A DNA stretch of 64,000 nucleotides. Origin: Paracoccus aminophilus JCM 7686 (GTDB lineage Bacteria; Pseudomonadota; Alphaproteobacteria; Rhodobacterales; Rhodobacteraceae). The stretch spans positions 966,001 through 1,030,000 of the forward strand of contig NC_022041.1 of assembly GCF_000444995.1 (NCBI RefSeq), written 5' to 3'. This document shows, in pieces, positions 62,983 to 64,000 of this stretch. Made by a program: the position numbers and the translations under genes. Positions within the stretch are counted from its first letter, which is position 1; each line of letters starts with the position of its first letter. The notes beneath the pieces were generated by a model. It saw only the letters and a list, made by a program, of their open reading frames with translations. It was not told the origin of the DNA and ran no database searches.

Positions 62983-64000
62983 ATATGTCGACCTGGTCGA
63001 TCCGGCATCCTGTTCCGCCGATTGCCATTTTCCTCGTGCTGGTGCTGATCGGGCTGGTCTCGTTCCGCCAGATCCCGGTCACGGCGATGCCAAATATCGA
63101 CCTGCCTCTGGTCTCGGTTTCGGTCGCGCAGCCCGGCGCTGCTCCGGCCGAGTTGATCCGGCAGGTGATCCAACCGATCGAGGATGAGATCTCCTCGATC
63201 AACGGGGTGCGCCATATCACCTCGACGGCGACCGACAGTTCGGCCTCGATCACGGTCGAATTCGAGCTGGCGACGAACACCGACCGCGCCGTCAATGACG
63301 TCAAGGATGCGGTCGCCAAAGTGCGCGCCGACCTGCCCGATTCCATCGTCGAGCCGCTGATTCAGCGCATTGATCTGACCGGGATGCCGGTGCTGACCTA
63401 TGCCGTCCGCGACCCGTCGCAGAATATCGAGGAGCTGTCCGATTTCGTCGATAACGTCATCGCGCGCGAGCTCTCGACCGTCACCGCCGTTGCCAGCGCA
63501 AAGCGGATCGGCGGCGCGGATCGTCAGATCAATGTCGATCTGCACCCCGACCGCGTGCAGGCGATCGGGCTGACGGCGGCGGATGTCTCGAACCAGCTGC
63601 GTAGCCGCAATATTGATCTGGGCGGCGGACGCGGCAATCTGGCGGGGCGCGAATATTCGATCCGCGCGCTTGGCGCGGCCTTGAGCGTCGAGGCGCTGGC
63701 CGCGACCCCGATCGTCGTCGGCCCCGGGCGGACGGTCCGGCTCGATCAGCTGGGCACAGTCAGCGACGGCGGCAGCGAAGAGCGCAGTTTCGCGCTGCTC
63801 GACGGTCAGCCCGTGGTGGCCTTCGGGGTCTACCGCGCCAGCGGGCAGTCCGATCTGCTGGCGGGCGACGGCTCGAAGGCGCGTCTGGCCGAGCTGACCA
63901 AGCGCTACCCGAATGTGCAGCTCTCGCTGATCGACGACGCGACGACCTACACCCGCAACAGCTACGAATCCGCGATGAAGACGCTTTACGAGGGCGCGGG
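62979..64000 (+). CDS. RND efflux permease, N-terminal part (runs off the right edge)
   Basis: The frame starts at ATG 62979 in an ATGA overlap with the fusion-protein gene and stays open to the end, giving 340 residues of a protein that is normally about 1000-1050. The start MNMSTWSIRHPVPPIAIFLV is the first membrane helix. Then come FRQIPVTAMPNIDLPLVSVS, the porter-domain segments INGVRHITSTATDSS and LDLTGMPVLTYAVRD-like strands, and QAIGLTAADVSNQLRSRNID. It belongs to the AcrB/MdtB-like proton-driven drug and small-molecule exporters. Substrate is unknown. Confidence 0.93.
   Translation, partial: MNMSTWSIRHPVPPIAIFLVLVLIGLVSFRQIPVTAMPNIDLPLVSVSVAQPGAAPAELIRQVIQPIEDEISSINGVRHITSTATDSSASITVEFELATNTDRAVNDVKDAVAKVRADLPDSIVEPLIQRIDLTGMPVLTYAVRDPSQNIEELSDFVDNVIARELSTVTAVASAKRIGGADRQINVDLHPDRVQAIGLTAADVSNQLRSRNIDLGGGRGNLAGREYSIRALGAALSVEALAATPIVVGPGRTVRLDQLGTVSDGGSEERSFALLDGQPVVAFGVYRASGQSDLLAGDGSKARLAELTKRYPNVQLSLIDDATTYTRNSYESAMKTLYEGA

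Overview
The window looks like chromosome of an alphaproteobacterium of the Rhodobacteraceae, probably Paracoccus-like. This rests on the high GC, MipZ, the paired crotonyl-CoA carboxylase/reductase and ethylmalonyl-CoA mutase genes, the trgB-like/cysK pair, the ffh-GNAT-chorismate mutase-rpsP-rimM-trmD-rplS-rpmE block, and a short intergenic repeat I associate with this family. The assignment comes from gene content and motifs only; no search was run.

Region 1 (1-21973): the downstream part of a modular type I polyketide synthase (PKS) operon, all on the + strand, entering from the left edge. Readable modules are ...KR-ACP (cut by the edge); KS-AT-KR-ACP then KS-(AT remnant)-DH-KR-ACP in one 3161-aa protein; KS-(AT remnant)-C-methyltransferase-ACP; and a terminal KS-AT-KR-DH-ACP-TE. 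Two modules have lost a recognisable acyltransferase active site and the terminal module has an unusual KR-before-DH order. A DUF2071-like gene between the last two PKS genes is split by one in-frame TAG. An alpha/beta hydrolase closes the operon.

Region 2 (22145-37457): a 15.3-kb integrated mobile element whose ends can be read directly. The 15-bp sequence TGGCGGAGAGGGTGG occurs at 22145 and again at the 3' end (CCA, discriminator, acceptor stem) of a tRNA-Ser(CGA) gene at 37443. Inside are a P4-type tyrosine integrase, an AT-richer unknown gene, an AlpA-like regulator, a coupled early operon (winged helix, PC4-like protein, toprim primase, DUF3987 helicase-like protein), a striking 17-copy GCTATT/AATAGC iteron array that is a candidate replication origin, a DUF2786 protein, a YeaO/DUF488 cargo gene, a lone phage DNA-ejection-like protein, an XRE repressor with nested operator palindromes, four small genes, a DoxX protein and a small secreted protein. 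No terminase, portal, capsid or tail genes are present, so this resembles a phage satellite or a heavily reduced prophage.

Region 3 (37443-64000): core chromosome. It holds tRNA-Ser(CGA); a DUF2059/Nudix/cysK trio resembling the tellurite-resistance locus of Rhodobacter; a MscS-family channel; AI-2E-family permease, gyrA, dsbB and a DedA protein on the minus strand; a zinc metallopeptidase; a COQ10/RatA-like protein; divergent ccr and ethylmalonyl-CoA mutase genes (acetyl-CoA assimilation); a LysR-type gene lacking its DNA-binding half; the ffh-to-rpmE translation block; mipZ; and the start of an RND efflux operon that runs off the right edge.
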